A stretch of DNA of 64,000 nt from positions 1 through 64,000 of the forward strand of contig JALSHV010000008.1 in assembly GCA_026981975.1 (NCBI GenBank). The letters are read 5' to 3'. The notes under the pieces were generated by a model. The model ran no database searches, was not told the DNA's origin, and saw only the letters and a program-made list of their open reading frames with translations. Positions within the stretch are counted from its first letter, which is position 1. Each line of letters opens with the position of its first letter. Of the stretch, positions 55,739 to 63,753 are shown piece after piece. The position numbers were made by a program, and so were the translations under genes. Source of the DNA: Aquificaceae bacterium. Lineage in GTDB: Bacteria > Aquificota > Aquificia > Aquificales > Aquificaceae.

Positions 55739-56220
55739 TCAATTCACCTCAAAGCCCTCTATCCCTATCACCATGAAGTTTCCGGAGTTTGGGTCTATCA
55801 CCATCACCCTATTTCCTGAGTATTCTCTGTTTTCCATTTCGGGTTCGTAGATTATGTGAAGCTCAAACTCCTGCCCTTTAGGGACTATCTGGATATTCCT
55901 TATGAGTTTCTCTTTCAGCTCAAGTCCTGTTTCTATCCAGAGGTATTTAACGTGTATATTATGTTTTTCTCTCAGCCACCTTCTCAGTTCCTTGGACAGG
56001 GACAGCCTTATCTTGGTGCCTATCACTTTAAAGCCCGTCCTGTCGTAGGTTATGGTTCTGTGGGGTTTTCTCTTGGGTCTGAACCTGGGAGGTTTTATCT
56101 CCTGTCCTTTGAATTTCTGAGGGTTTTTGAGGTATTCAAACCAGTTTTTGTAGGCTCTTACAAGCTCATCAAGGACTATTTGAGCTGTTCTTGACTGGAG
56201 GGTATAGGCAGGAGTAGGGG
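55739..56220 (-). pseudogene. tnpB: tnpB, middle fragment, inverted
   Basis: Reading minus, about 160 codons match TnpB in order: RTAQIVLDELVRAYKNWFEY, EIKPPRFRPKRKPHRTI, YDRTGFKVIGTKIRLSLS, KGQEFELHIIYEPE and the RuvC-I-like VMVIDPNSGNFMVIGIEG. Then it stops just past the first catalytic aspartate region. The rest of RuvC and the zinc finger are absent. The segment is in opposite direction to the ends of the element. An ACTCCT (55734-55739) and AGGAGT (56210-56215) inverted pair lies at the two breakpoints. Confidence 0.8.
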
Positions 56221-56224
56221 CGGT

Positions 56225-56293
56225 GTGAACTCGCCCGTGGTGGTAAGGCACCCCTTAGCGGGTGCAGTCCCACCCGAAGCTCCGCATCTCTGA
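56225..56293 (+). pseudogene. tnpB: tnpB, C-terminal remnant over the right end
   Basis: On plus, 22 codons read VNSPVVVRHPLAGAVPPEAP then HL and a stop at 56291. This is like the C-terminal tails of thermophile TnpB proteins, which run into the right-end hairpin. In active elements this part also encodes the omega-RNA scaffold. Here it is severed from the rest of the gene by the inverted middle. Confidence 0.65.
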
Positions 56294-56298
56294 TGCGG
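56282..56298 (+). repeat. IS right-end hairpin
   Basis: CCGCATC, loop TCT, GATGCGG: seven perfect pairs, followed by GGTAGTTCAC up to 56308, the usual right boundary in IS605-group elements. Confidence 0.75.
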
Positions 56299-56312
56299 GG
56301 TAGTTCACATCT

Positions 56313-57215
56313 TTACATGCTCAAATAACTTATAGGGGGAGATAGGACAAGTGTTCTTATTCCAAAGTAGAAAATGCCTAATTTAAACTTATATCTCATT
56401 ACTATTACGCTGTAAGCACCCGGATCATCAGCAGCAAATAAAACCCGTCTACGGGTGTAAATGCCTATTCTTTCCTTATCCTTATATAGGAATACAAGAG
56501 GGTTTTTCATATCAGCTTCTACTACTAAATGGAAAGGGAAAAAGGTAGCTTCCCCCGGCAGATAAAAACTTCTTTCCGAATAACCGAAAATTTTTATCTC
56601 TTTATCTTCAAGGAAAGCGACAGTTTCAAAGAATATGTCAGAAGGCAAAGTTTCTCCAAGTGAATCTCTTGAAAAGTATACATTCTTCCCTTTGCTTAGA
56701 ATACAGTTGTAAGAGGGAATATCAATCCCAAAAAAGGTTGTAAGAATAATCCTACCCCTATGGGATACAACATAACACTCCGCAGGTATTTCCCAGTTAA
56801 GCCGTGTAAGAACTCCGTCCGCTTGGGATCTCGTCAGAGTTTTAGGCACTACCTCAAAAAGGTAGTGGATTACGAACAAAGTTAAGGGTAAATTTTCCCC
56901 TAAAAGCACACATTCTTCAGGAAGCTTAGGCTTCGGGATAAGCTCACTCCCTACCTTTTCAGGGAAATCTCCTAAAGCGAAATCAAAACCTTTTTCTTTC
57001 AAAGTCTTCAACAGATTCTTTATACTGCCAGCGTGACCGGAGAAGGAACTCCTCACATCATAAGCGTAAGTGTAATTGTGTAAAAAAGGATAAGGATAAA
57101 GCTCCTTTAAAGAATAGCTTGTGTAAGGGACAAGTTTTACCGGTATTATTTGATAAAGAATAACACCCCACAGATATACAGAGAAGCAAATTCTAATAGC
57201 CTTGCGGATATTCAT
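56313..57215 (-). CDS. Membrane-anchored degenerate PHP-like protein
   Basis: 300 residues. The N-terminus has one hydrophobic helix (ICFSVYLWGVILYQIIPVKL). After it, YAYDVRSSFSGHAGSIKNLL then LKEKGFDFALGDF has the layout of PHP-domain strand 1 (HxHSxxSDGxxSxxE...KGxDFxxITDH) but with the metal-binding histidines replaced. The end (DDPGAYSVIVMRYKFKLGIF, RTLVLSPPISYL) resembles the C-terminal sheet of CehA/McbA-type PHP proteins. So it looks like a catalytically dead relative; function unknown. It overlaps the GT39 gene by 23 bases and is probably coupled to it. Confidence 0.6.
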   Translation of the reverse strand: MNIRKAIRICFSVYLWGVILYQIIPVKLVPYTSYSLKELYPYPFLHNYTYAYDVRSSFSGHAGSIKNLLKTLKEKGFDFALGDFPEKVGSELIPKPKLPEECVLLGENLPLTLFVIHYLFEVVPKTLTRSQADGVLTRLNWEIPAECYVVSHRGRIILTTFFGIDIPSYNCILSKGKNVYFSRDSLGETLPSDIFFETVAFLEDKEIKIFGYSERSFYLPGEATFFPFHLVVEADMKNPLVFLYKDKERIGIYTRRRVLFAADDPGAYSVIVMRYKFKLGIFYFGIRTLVLSPPISYLSM

Positions 57216-58650
57216 TGAACCTTCCTGTAAAGTTCTTGAACTTGTATATAAAAAATCGTTTTATCTGTTTTCCTCTCCAGTGAATTTTCACTTCTTTAAC
57301 AAGTTCATATTCACTGAAGTGTTTTTTTACACGGGGTGGCGGTTTATAATCCGATACAAAAATAGCTTCCTTCCCTTTAAAATTTTTAACACCTTCTTTC
57401 CAAAGATAATACTGAGTTCTTCTACCCATGTGGAAAACATAAGTTCTTGGATTTCCTTTAACGTAGAAGGCAAGTTCAGCGGATATTTGATAAGCGGTAG
57501 AAAAAATTAGCTCGTTTCCTTTGTAAATTTTACTAACTTCTTTCCCCAATTTTTCCCAACCTATCATAATCTTTACTGGATCTCTTTGAGGTGGTAAGAG
57601 AAAGCTTAGACCTATCCTATCTATGAGCGGTGTAAAATGTAGTAGAATCACTAATCCTGTGCAGAAAAAAAGGATTAAAAAAGTCAAAAATCTACTTACA
57701 AAGAAGAACTTATAAGTGTAAAAAGCTATGAGTATAGAAGCTGTAAAGTATCCGAATCCGCTCCAGTTAGCGTAAACTTCCTTTCTAAAAGAGAGTATTA
57801 AAAAGAAAAGAAAAACCGGAAGAGAGTAAACAGTCAAAAAAACATGTATTTTGTCTTTCTCTTTAAAAGCCTTCCACCAACCGTAGAGAAGAAAGAAAAA
57901 GGGAAAAAGGGAAAGTAAAAGCAACTGCCCTCCTAAAAATTCTAGGAAGGTATCCCAATTCGGGAATTCAGCTCCTTTATCCGCAAGAGAAGATACGTGC
58001 TTAAAAGATACAAAATCGTTACGTATATTCCAAATTAAAACAGGAAGTGATATAAGAACAGCGGGAATAAGGGAAGCGTAAGGTTTAAGAGAGAAGAGAA
58101 TATCTCTTCTGATAAGAGTCATATACAAAAGTGTTAAAGGAAAGAGAAATACAGCGGGATACTTACTTAAAAAAGCAAATCCTGCTGATATACCTACAAG
58201 TATCCACAAAAACAGAGAGTTTTTTTCAACAGCTAAGTAGATAAGTATAACACTTAAAGACCAGAAAAAGAGAAAGGGAGCATCTGTAGTCATCAAAAGG
58301 GAATTTATTGCAGTTCCTACAAATAGATTCGGTAAGAGAGAAGAGATAAGAGCCATTCTTTCATCAAAAAGTTTTTTTACGAAAAAGAAGGTTATGACGG
58401 AGAGCAGGAAAGAAAGAACAATTGGTGTGATTCTCACACCTATTTCAGTATTACCAAAAAAACAAGAAGTTATGTAGTTCATATAAGCTACCATTGGTGG
58501 TTTAGAGTAATAGCTCCAGTCCAAATGTCTAGACCAGTCCCAGTATTGAGCTTCTTCAGGGGAAAGATCTATAGGATAAAAAAGGACGTATATAATTCTG
58601 AATAAAGCCAAGACTGAATTTATCAGTAAAATTACAAGGAAAAGATTCAT
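57193..58650 (-). CDS. Glycosyltransferase family 39 (ArnT/PMT-like)
   Basis: 485 residues with about ten membrane helices. The N-terminal first loop has LSPEEAQYWDWSRHLDWSYY followed by KPPMVAYM: the acidic pair and DWSYYSKPP motif are hallmarks of GT39 enzymes that use polyprenyl-phosphate sugars. The C-terminal periplasmic domain is about 110 residues. Likely acts on lipid A or another surface glycan; sugar unknown. The stop of plsY overlaps its start, giving the order plsY, GT39, PHP-like on the minus strand. Confidence 0.87.
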   Translation of the reverse strand: MNLFLVILLINSVLALFRIIYVLFYPIDLSPEEAQYWDWSRHLDWSYYSKPPMVAYMNYITSCFFGNTEIGVRITPIVLSFLLSVITFFFVKKLFDERMALISSLLPNLFVGTAINSLLMTTDAPFLFFWSLSVILIYLAVEKNSLFLWILVGISAGFAFLSKYPAVFLFPLTLLYMTLIRRDILFSLKPYASLIPAVLISLPVLIWNIRNDFVSFKHVSSLADKGAEFPNWDTFLEFLGGQLLLLSLFPFFFLLYGWWKAFKEKDKIHVFLTVYSLPVFLFFLILSFRKEVYANWSGFGYFTASILIAFYTYKFFFVSRFLTFLILFFCTGLVILLHFTPLIDRIGLSFLLPPQRDPVKIMIGWEKLGKEVSKIYKGNELIFSTAYQISAELAFYVKGNPRTYVFHMGRRTQYYLWKEGVKNFKGKEAIFVSDYKPPPRVKKHFSEYELVKEVKIHWRGKQIKRFFIYKFKNFTGRFNEYPQGY

Positions 58651-59225
58651 ATCCGGGATTCTTCACCCTTAAGAAGTCTGTCTATGTTGGATCTGTGTTT
58701 GTAAATTATAAGAGCGCAGGTGAATATAGCCATCAAAACCAAGTGATCTGAAAATCCTCCAAAGAGGAAAAGAACAGGCACAGCAACAGAAGCACAAAGA
58801 GAAGCGAGAGAAACATATCTCTTCCAAGCAAGAATAACTGCCCAAAGTAGAAAAGCAGTAAAAGCCACTGATGTAGATATGGCTAAGATAACTCCAAAAG
58901 CAGTGGCTACTCCTTTTCCTCCCCTGAAGCGGGAAAAAACAGAAAACATGTGTCCCATAACAGAAGCAATTCCTGTTAAAGCTACTACCGCACTTTCAAT
59001 TCCGTAGAAGGACAAAGCCATTGAAACTGGTATAAAACCCTTCAGCATGTCCAGAAGGAATACGAGAATAGCGTATTTTTTACCCAAAGCTCTACCAACG
59101 TTAGTAGCACCTACATTTCCACTTCCTATTTGCCGCAGATCAACTCCTTTGAAACGCGCAATTATTTCTCCGAAAAGAATAGAACCCAGGAGATAAGAGA
59201 AAATTACAAGTATAAACTTTTCCAT
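58647..59225 (-). CDS. plsY: Acyl-phosphate glycerol-3-phosphate acyltransferase PlsY
   Basis: 192-residue membrane enzyme. GSILFGEIIARFKGVDLRQI, then GSGNVGATNVGRALGKK (glycerol-phosphate loop), MGHMFSVFSRFRGGKGVATA (second loop) and the C-terminal loop YKHRSNIDRLLKGEE are the three PlsY motifs. It makes lysophosphatidic acid from acyl-phosphate in phospholipid synthesis. First gene of the minus-strand run to GT39 and the PHP-like gene; divergent from the metal cluster. Confidence 0.95.
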   Translation of the reverse strand: MEKFILVIFSYLLGSILFGEIIARFKGVDLRQIGSGNVGATNVGRALGKKYAILVFLLDMLKGFIPVSMALSFYGIESAVVALTGIASVMGHMFSVFSRFRGGKGVATAFGVILAISTSVAFTAFLLWAVILAWKRYVSLASLCASVAVPVLFLFGGFSDHLVLMAIFTCALIIYKHRSNIDRLLKGEESRI

Positions 59226-59280
59226 TAGATTAAATTATATTAAAAAACAACTTTGCCCAGTTGAAAAATGTTTAATTACC

Positions 59281-59317
59281 GTTAAATTAACAGAAAATAT
59301 AAATCTTGAATTAACAT
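59281..59317 (+). promoter_or_regulatory. Candidate operator ahead of the metal-efflux cluster
   Basis: GTTAAATTAAC (59281-59291) is an 11-base palindrome with a central A, and ATTAACAT follows at 59310-59317, 25 bases before the tolC-type gene. ATTAACAT also occurs twice ahead of the P-type ATPase gene at 63.7 kb. Shared sites at both cluster promoters suggest one regulator; the AT-rich setting means chance is possible. Confidence 0.4.
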
Positions 59318-59342
59318 TACTCAGTAAATAAGATTAGAAGCG

Positions 59343-60527
59343 ATGAAAAGATTTTTAGTATTAATTTTAATTTTTGTAATAACTCTAACTTATGCAAATG
59401 AGTTGGATAGATTGGTAGAATTTACATTAAGGAATAATCCAGCTATAAAATCCTATAAAAATTTAAAAGAGTCCTATCTTTACAAAGAAAAATTTCAACT
59501 ATCTCTTCCCAATCCTCAAATTGGAGTAGGATTAACCAATTTAGATACTAAGGAATTCTTACCACGGCGGGAAAACCCCATGAGTGGAATTTCTCTGTTT
59601 ATATCACAGAAGTATATCCTGCCAATTAAGAGAGAAAAAAGTGCTGGTGTATTCGGACAAAAAGCCCTTAAAGTTCTCACACAAGAGGAAAACTACAAAA
59701 AAGAGTTAATCCGCAGAATTAAGGAACTTTATTGGGAATTTTCCTACTCTTTTGAAATGGAACAAATTGCCAAGGACATGGAAAGGGAAATAAAGGATCT
59801 GATAACTATTACTGAAGAAAAATACAGATACGGCAAAGCACTTCTTTCCGATCTTATACTGTTAAGAGTTGAACTTTTAAAGGTAAAAGAACTCCTTTTT
59901 AAAGCTCAAAAGCTTAGAGAAACTACTCTTAGTATGATAAAAGCCCTTGCAGGAGGAGATCCTGAACTTAAAGGAGATAAACTTGTCATGGTTTCTTTTC
60001 CGGAAACATTTGATCCTGAAAGGAATGTTAAAGTAAAACTAATAAAGGAAGAACTAAAAATTATAAAGAGGGAAATAGAAAGAGCTGAAGTGGAACACTA
60101 TCCCGACATTTTTCTCTCAGCGGGTTATACAGTCCGTCCCCAATTGCCAAATCTTCTTACTTTCAGGGCTGCTTTAACGATTCCCTTATGGAAGAAAAAA
60201 AGGGAAGATTTACTTGTTCTTGAAAAGAAGGAAAAATACAGGGCAAAACTTTTTGAGCTTGAAAATGAAAAGCTTAAAGTTACAGGGGAATTTTCAGCTC
60301 TTGAAGCTTCTTACAAAGTCACTTCCGAAATTCTAAAAACGGTTAGCAGAGAAATAGAGGAGAAAACTAAAGAAATAGAAGCTTTGCTAATAGCATACGA
60401 ATACGAAAGAACAGATATTAGGGATATACTTAGAGCTTACAGGATTCTGTGGTCTCTTGAGTTTGACAGGGCAAAGTTGATAAAAGAATTAAATCAAATT
60501 GTCGCTAAAGCGGAGGCTCTACAATGA
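59343..60527 (+). CDS. TolC family outer-membrane efflux protein
   Basis: 394 residues. A signal peptide (MKRFLVLILIFVITLTYA) is followed by the two-repeat TolC architecture, long helices LVEFTLRNNPAIKSYKNL, YRYGKALLSDLILLRVELLK and ERTDIRDILRAYRILWSL, and the strand-rich SAGYTVRPQ. Closest in style to CusC/CzcC-type channels. First gene of a cluster of metal handling genes; it overlaps the adaptor gene by four bases. Substrate is inferred from the neighbours. Confidence 0.9.
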   Translation: MKRFLVLILIFVITLTYANELDRLVEFTLRNNPAIKSYKNLKESYLYKEKFQLSLPNPQIGVGLTNLDTKEFLPRRENPMSGISLFISQKYILPIKREKSAGVFGQKALKVLTQEENYKKELIRRIKELYWEFSYSFEMEQIAKDMEREIKDLITITEEKYRYGKALLSDLILLRVELLKVKELLFKAQKLRETTLSMIKALAGGDPELKGDKLVMVSFPETFDPERNVKVKLIKEELKIIKREIERAEVEHYPDIFLSAGYTVRPQLPNLLTFRAALTIPLWKKKREDLLVLEKKEKYRAKLFELENEKLKVTGEFSALEASYKVTSEILKTVSREIEEKTKEIEALLIAYEYERTDIRDILRAYRILWSLEFDRAKLIKELNQIVAKAEALQ

Positions 60528-61894
60528 GAAAGGTAGGTGTAATTATCACGGCTGGAGTAATCTTTATCATAGCTCTAAGCTTTTTCTTTATTAAAGGTAG
60601 AGATAGCACCTATAAAGAAGTTATAACCTTTGAACAAAAAGGGATAAAAATTACCATTCTCTCCGCAGATGGTAAGATAAAACGTGGACATAATAAGATA
60701 AAGATACTAACCGATCCTCCAAAAAAGTTAAAGGAATTTTACTTTTACATGCCACCCATGCCCGGTATGGACGAGATGAGAGATGTTGCTCGTTTAAAAG
60801 AAGTATCAGAAGGGACTTATGAAGGCGATCTTCGTCTGAGTATGGAAGGTCCGTGGCAGATAAAGGCTGTTTTTGAAAAAGAAACCGTTGCAAAGGACGT
60901 TTTTGTGCCTCTTCATAAGGGGAGCTTGGCAGCAGATACAGGAGCACCTGCTTCTGATACAGGATATATAAAAGTAAAACCGGAAAAACTCCAACTTCTA
61001 GGAGTTGTAACAGAAGAAGTTAAAAGAAGAGAACTTATTAAAAGCTTTTCAACGGTAGGATACATAAGTTACGATCTTTCCAAGATATACGATATAACTG
61101 TAAGAGCAGATGCGTGGGTAGAAGAGACCTTTGACAGATTTGAGGGAGAATACGTAAGAAAAGGAATACCTCTTATGAAGATTCTAAGTCCCGATATTCA
61201 AATAGCCATTGATGAATTAAAATTAGCTCAGGAGAAAGGAGATAAAGAGCTTATAGAAAAAGCGAAAGAGAAGTTAGAATATTTGAAAGTAAAAGAAATA
61301 GTAAGATCCCCTGTTGAAGGTATTATAGTAGAACAGAAAGTTTACGAAGGAGGATACATAAAGGAAGGGCAAACAGCTTACAGAATAGCTGATATATCCA
61401 CTGTTTGGATAATAGCGGAAATTCCACTTAATCTTGGTAGATATGTTCGTAAAGGCACACAGGCTTTAGTAGTTCCAGAAGACAATCCAGATGAAATAGT
61501 AGAAGGATCAGTAGATTACATCTTCCCAGAAGCGGATCAATACGCTAAGACTATAAAGGTGCGAATAAAAGCAAAAAACAGAGGGATTTTACTTAAACCT
61601 AATACTTTAGTTGAAGTTTTATTTGAAATACCCTTAGGAAACGTCATAGCTGTTCCCGAAACAGCGGTGGTGGATACAGGTAAGAGAAAGATTGTTTTTG
61701 TGGAAAAAGGCAAGGGAATCTTTGAGCCTGTAAGGGTTCATTTAGGAAGAAAAGCGGAAGGTTTTTACGAAGTCAAGCATGGAATCAGGGAAGGCGATAG
61801 AGTAGTTGTAAGGGGGTCTTTCCTCCTGGACTCCGAAGCCCAGATCAGGGGGCTTTACGGAGAAACTGCAGGAGGAGGACACCACCATCACTGA
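60524..61894 (+). CDS. CusB/CzcB-like periplasmic adaptor with YtkA-like N-terminal domain
   Basis: 456 residues. One N-terminal membrane helix, then an N-terminal YtkA/FixH-like beta domain (about 35-130) with a Met-rich loop YMPPMPGMDEM. The membrane-fusion part has VGYISYDLSKIYDITVRADA, a helical hairpin and the lipoyl piece SPVEGIIVEQKVYEGGYIKE, then the beta-barrel and VRGSFLLDSEAQIRG near the end. A GGGHHHH C-terminus could bind metal. It bridges channel and pump. Here no RND pump gene follows; DUF411 comes next. Confidence 0.88.
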   Translation: MRKVGVIITAGVIFIIALSFFFIKGRDSTYKEVITFEQKGIKITILSADGKIKRGHNKIKILTDPPKKLKEFYFYMPPMPGMDEMRDVARLKEVSEGTYEGDLRLSMEGPWQIKAVFEKETVAKDVFVPLHKGSLAADTGAPASDTGYIKVKPEKLQLLGVVTEEVKRRELIKSFSTVGYISYDLSKIYDITVRADAWVEETFDRFEGEYVRKGIPLMKILSPDIQIAIDELKLAQEKGDKELIEKAKEKLEYLKVKEIVRSPVEGIIVEQKVYEGGYIKEGQTAYRIADISTVWIIAEIPLNLGRYVRKGTQALVVPEDNPDEIVEGSVDYIFPEADQYAKTIKVRIKAKNRGILLKPNTLVEVLFEIPLGNVIAVPETAVVDTGKRKIVFVEKGKGIFEPVRVHLGRKAEGFYEVKHGIREGDRVVVRGSFLLDSEAQIRGLYGETAGGGHHHH

Positions 61895-61907
61895 AGGAGG
61901 TGAAACA

Positions 61908-62279
61908 ATGGCAAAACTTGCAGCTCTTGTTATTCTCTTTATCACCATCGCCTTCCCTGTAGAGCTTATAGCCTATTACAATCCCAACTGTAAATGTTGT
62001 CATAAGTATTTCAAGCTTCTTGAAGAGAAGGGTTACAGTATAAAAAGAGTAGAAGTAGATTCGGAAATACTCTTCAGGAAGAAGGACGAATTGGGAATAC
62101 CGGTAGACAAACGCTCTTGTCATACAATGGTTATAGGGGATAAATTCATAGAAGGACATGTTCCTTCCGAGGGGATTGAAGCTCTTTTGAAAGATAAAAG
62201 TGCAAGAGGTGTGTATTCCCCTCACGGGACATTGAGCGGTTGGGGAATGGAAGAAAGAGAATACTATCTGATTAAGTAA
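61908..62279 (+). CDS. DUF411 metal-binding protein
   Basis: 123 residues, exported (hydrophobic start LAALVILFITIAFPVEL). YYNPNCKCCHKYFKLLEE with the CxCC motif and SCHTMVIGDKFIEGHVPSEG are the DUF411 signature; the cysteines are thought to bind copper. It is coupled by 13 bases to the adaptor gene, with SD GGAGGT. DUF411 genes are common in copper resistance clusters. Confidence 0.9.
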   Translation: MAKLAALVILFITIAFPVELIAYYNPNCKCCHKYFKLLEEKGYSIKRVEVDSEILFRKKDELGIPVDKRSCHTMVIGDKFIEGHVPSEGIEALLKDKSARGVYSPHGTLSGWGMEEREYYLIK

Positions 62280-62290
62280 AGGAGGTTATC

Positions 62291-62614
62291 ATGAAGAAAT
62301 TTTTTATTGCTCTTGGATTTTTAACACTTTTTGGATCAGCAGGGTTTTCTCAAATGATGGGAAGCATGCACAAGGGAGAAAAAACTCACTCTCATATGTC
62401 AATGATGATGTATATGATGAAAGATCCGGAACTCAGAAGGATAATTCAGGAACACCGCAAAAAGTGTATGCAAGAACTTATGGTAAAGCTTTATCAAAAT
62501 CCAAAGGTTATGGAAAAGTTAATAAACACGATAATCAACAATCCCGAAACCGCAAAAAAAGTTCTTGAGAACAATCCTCAGCTTAAAAAACAACTGGAGG
62601 AACTTTTAAGATGA
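62291..62614 (+). CDS. Met/His-rich exported protein
   Basis: 107 residues with a signal peptide ending near SAGFSQ. The mature start QMMGSMHKGEKTHSHMSMMM, then MYMM, is very rich in Met and His, fit for binding Cu(I). The rest is two short helices (PELRRIIQEHRKKCMQELM, PKVMEKLINTIINNP). Not a named family. It is probably a periplasmic copper-binding protein. The stop overlaps the next gene by four bases. Confidence 0.75.
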   Translation: MKKFFIALGFLTLFGSAGFSQMMGSMHKGEKTHSHMSMMMYMMKDPELRRIIQEHRKKCMQELMVKLYQNPKVMEKLINTIINNPETAKKVLENNPQLKKQLEELLR

Positions 62615-63147
62615 AGAGGTCTATAATAGTTATTTGCGCGCCTCTTCTCTTTTCCCTTTTTTCAATAGCCCATGAACAATTACAAGAAAATTACGAGAAC
62701 ACTATCTCTTACTCTCCCACTGTAAAAATACACCCTCCCGCTGTTCACTTTGCCATAGCACTTCCTTTATTTAATCTATTTTTACAAGGTTACTATTTGA
62801 TTAGAAGAAAAGATCCCGATGATACTGAATTCCTTGCAACGTTAATATCCTCAATAGCTGTTATTGGAGCTTCAGCAACAGGTTATGTTGTTCATGAAAG
62901 TATAGAAAATATGCCCCTTAGAAAGGAAGCTCTTGAGATCCTTCATATCCACGAAACCATAGGTATAGCTCTGGCATTTCTGTTCTCCGCCTTAGCTCTG
63001 TTAAGGATTTTATTTCACTTCAAACCTGTAAAGCCACTCAGATACAGTTATACAGCTCTGCTTGTAATAGGGTGTATAGCCCTGCTGATTCAGGGAAATC
63101 TCGGAGGTAATCTTGTTTATAAGTTCGGTGTGGGGGTTGAACCATGA
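62611..63147 (+). CDS. DUF2231 membrane protein
   Basis: 178 residues with four membrane helices. PTVKIHPPAVHFAIALPLFN and EILHIHETIGIALAFLFSAL contain the conserved His residues of DUF2231, a family of small membrane proteins often linked to heme or metal redox. A signal-like N-terminus (MKRSIIVICAPLLFSLFS) is present. It overlaps both neighbours by four bases, so it is in one operon with the Met/His-rich and NosL genes. Confidence 0.85.
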   Translation: MKRSIIVICAPLLFSLFSIAHEQLQENYENTISYSPTVKIHPPAVHFAIALPLFNLFLQGYYLIRRKDPDDTEFLATLISSIAVIGASATGYVVHESIENMPLRKEALEILHIHETIGIALAFLFSALALLRILFHFKPVKPLRYSYTALLVIGCIALLIQGNLGGNLVYKFGVGVEP

Positions 63148-63602
63148 GGAGATATGTAGTCTTCATGGCCTTTTTTATGGTTGCGGTTGGATTTGTCTTA
63201 GGACAACCAAAAGAACTACCTACGGGAGCAAAGTGTGTTATCTGCGGAATGAAAATAACCACAGAATCACCCTTGGTAGTGCAGATGAAACTCAAAGACG
63301 GAAGTTATATCTACGCTGGTTCTCCGAAACACGCCATGCGTTACTATTTAAAGAACAAAGAAAAGATAGCTCAGATCTGGGTTAAGGATTTCAAGACAGG
63401 TAAATGGATAGACGGAAGGAAAGCTTATTACGTGATTATAAAAGAAGGACCCGCAGGTAAGGACCTTGCTCCTTTCAGGAGTATGCTAAAAGCACGAAAA
63501 TTTGCCAAAGGTAAGAAGATTTTAAAGTTCTCGCAAATAAACAACGAACTCCTGGAACATTTGGGAGAAAATCACGAAGGAAATATGAAACATTCTCATT
63601 AA
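63144..63602 (+). CDS. NosL-like copper chaperone
   Basis: 152 residues with a signal peptide (MRRYVVFMAFFMVAVGFVLG). The Cu(I)-binding CVICGMKI, then LKDGSYIYAGSPKHAMRYY and WVKDFKTGKWIDGRKAYYVI match NosL, which delivers copper in the periplasm (to nitrous oxide reductase in denitrifiers). Here the context is efflux, and a HSH C-terminus may also bind metal. It is not a true lipoprotein, since no lipobox Cys is seen. Confidence 0.88.
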   Translation: MRRYVVFMAFFMVAVGFVLGQPKELPTGAKCVICGMKITTESPLVVQMKLKDGSYIYAGSPKHAMRYYLKNKEKIAQIWVKDFKTGKWIDGRKAYYVIIKEGPAGKDLAPFRSMLKARKFAKGKKILKFSQINNELLEHLGENHEGNMKHSH

Positions 63603-63639
63603 ATTACAGTTATTATTGTTGCTACTTATTTGATTTGTT

Positions 63640-63718
63640 TTGAAATTTCAATTTGTTTTAATTTAATTTTGTGAAATTAACATGGTTTTAACGTGAAAAA
63701 ACACCATTGTATTAACAT
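63640..63718 (+). promoter_or_regulatory. Candidate operator region of the P-type ATPase gene
   Basis: The 151-base gap holds a perfect 12-base palindrome TTGAAATTTCAA (63640-63651) and two ATTAACAT copies (63676-63683, 63711-63718). The same octamer lies before the tolC-type gene at 59.3 kb. A TTAACA-N17-TACTTT promoter pairing is possible. No other gene fits the gap. Confidence 0.4.
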
Positions 63719-63753
63719 AAAAAACGTATTAAGTTACTTTTGGAGGAGTAAAA

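Larger units (their letters stand above)
55520..56308 (+). mobile_element. Decayed IS200/IS605-type insertion sequence with scrambled tnpB
   Basis: The region between moeA and the PHP-like gene holds an old element with both ends. The left end has a 6-bp imperfect hairpin GCGGGC-TAC-GCCTGC (55525-55539). The right end has CCGCATC-TCT-GATGCGG (56282-56298) followed by GGTAGTTCAC, the usual tail of IS605-group right ends. Inside are a TnpB N-terminus on plus, a TnpB middle on minus and a TnpB C-terminus on plus, so an internal part is inverted and the catalytic half is gone. No tnpA is present. The element cannot move by itself. Confidence 0.85.

Noticed and set aside
55739-55819. Continuation of the plus frame after the TnpB N-terminus (HLKALYPYHHEV...)
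   Set aside because: This stretch is the antisense of the inverted TnpB middle (IDPNSGNF...), so it is not true coding sequence.
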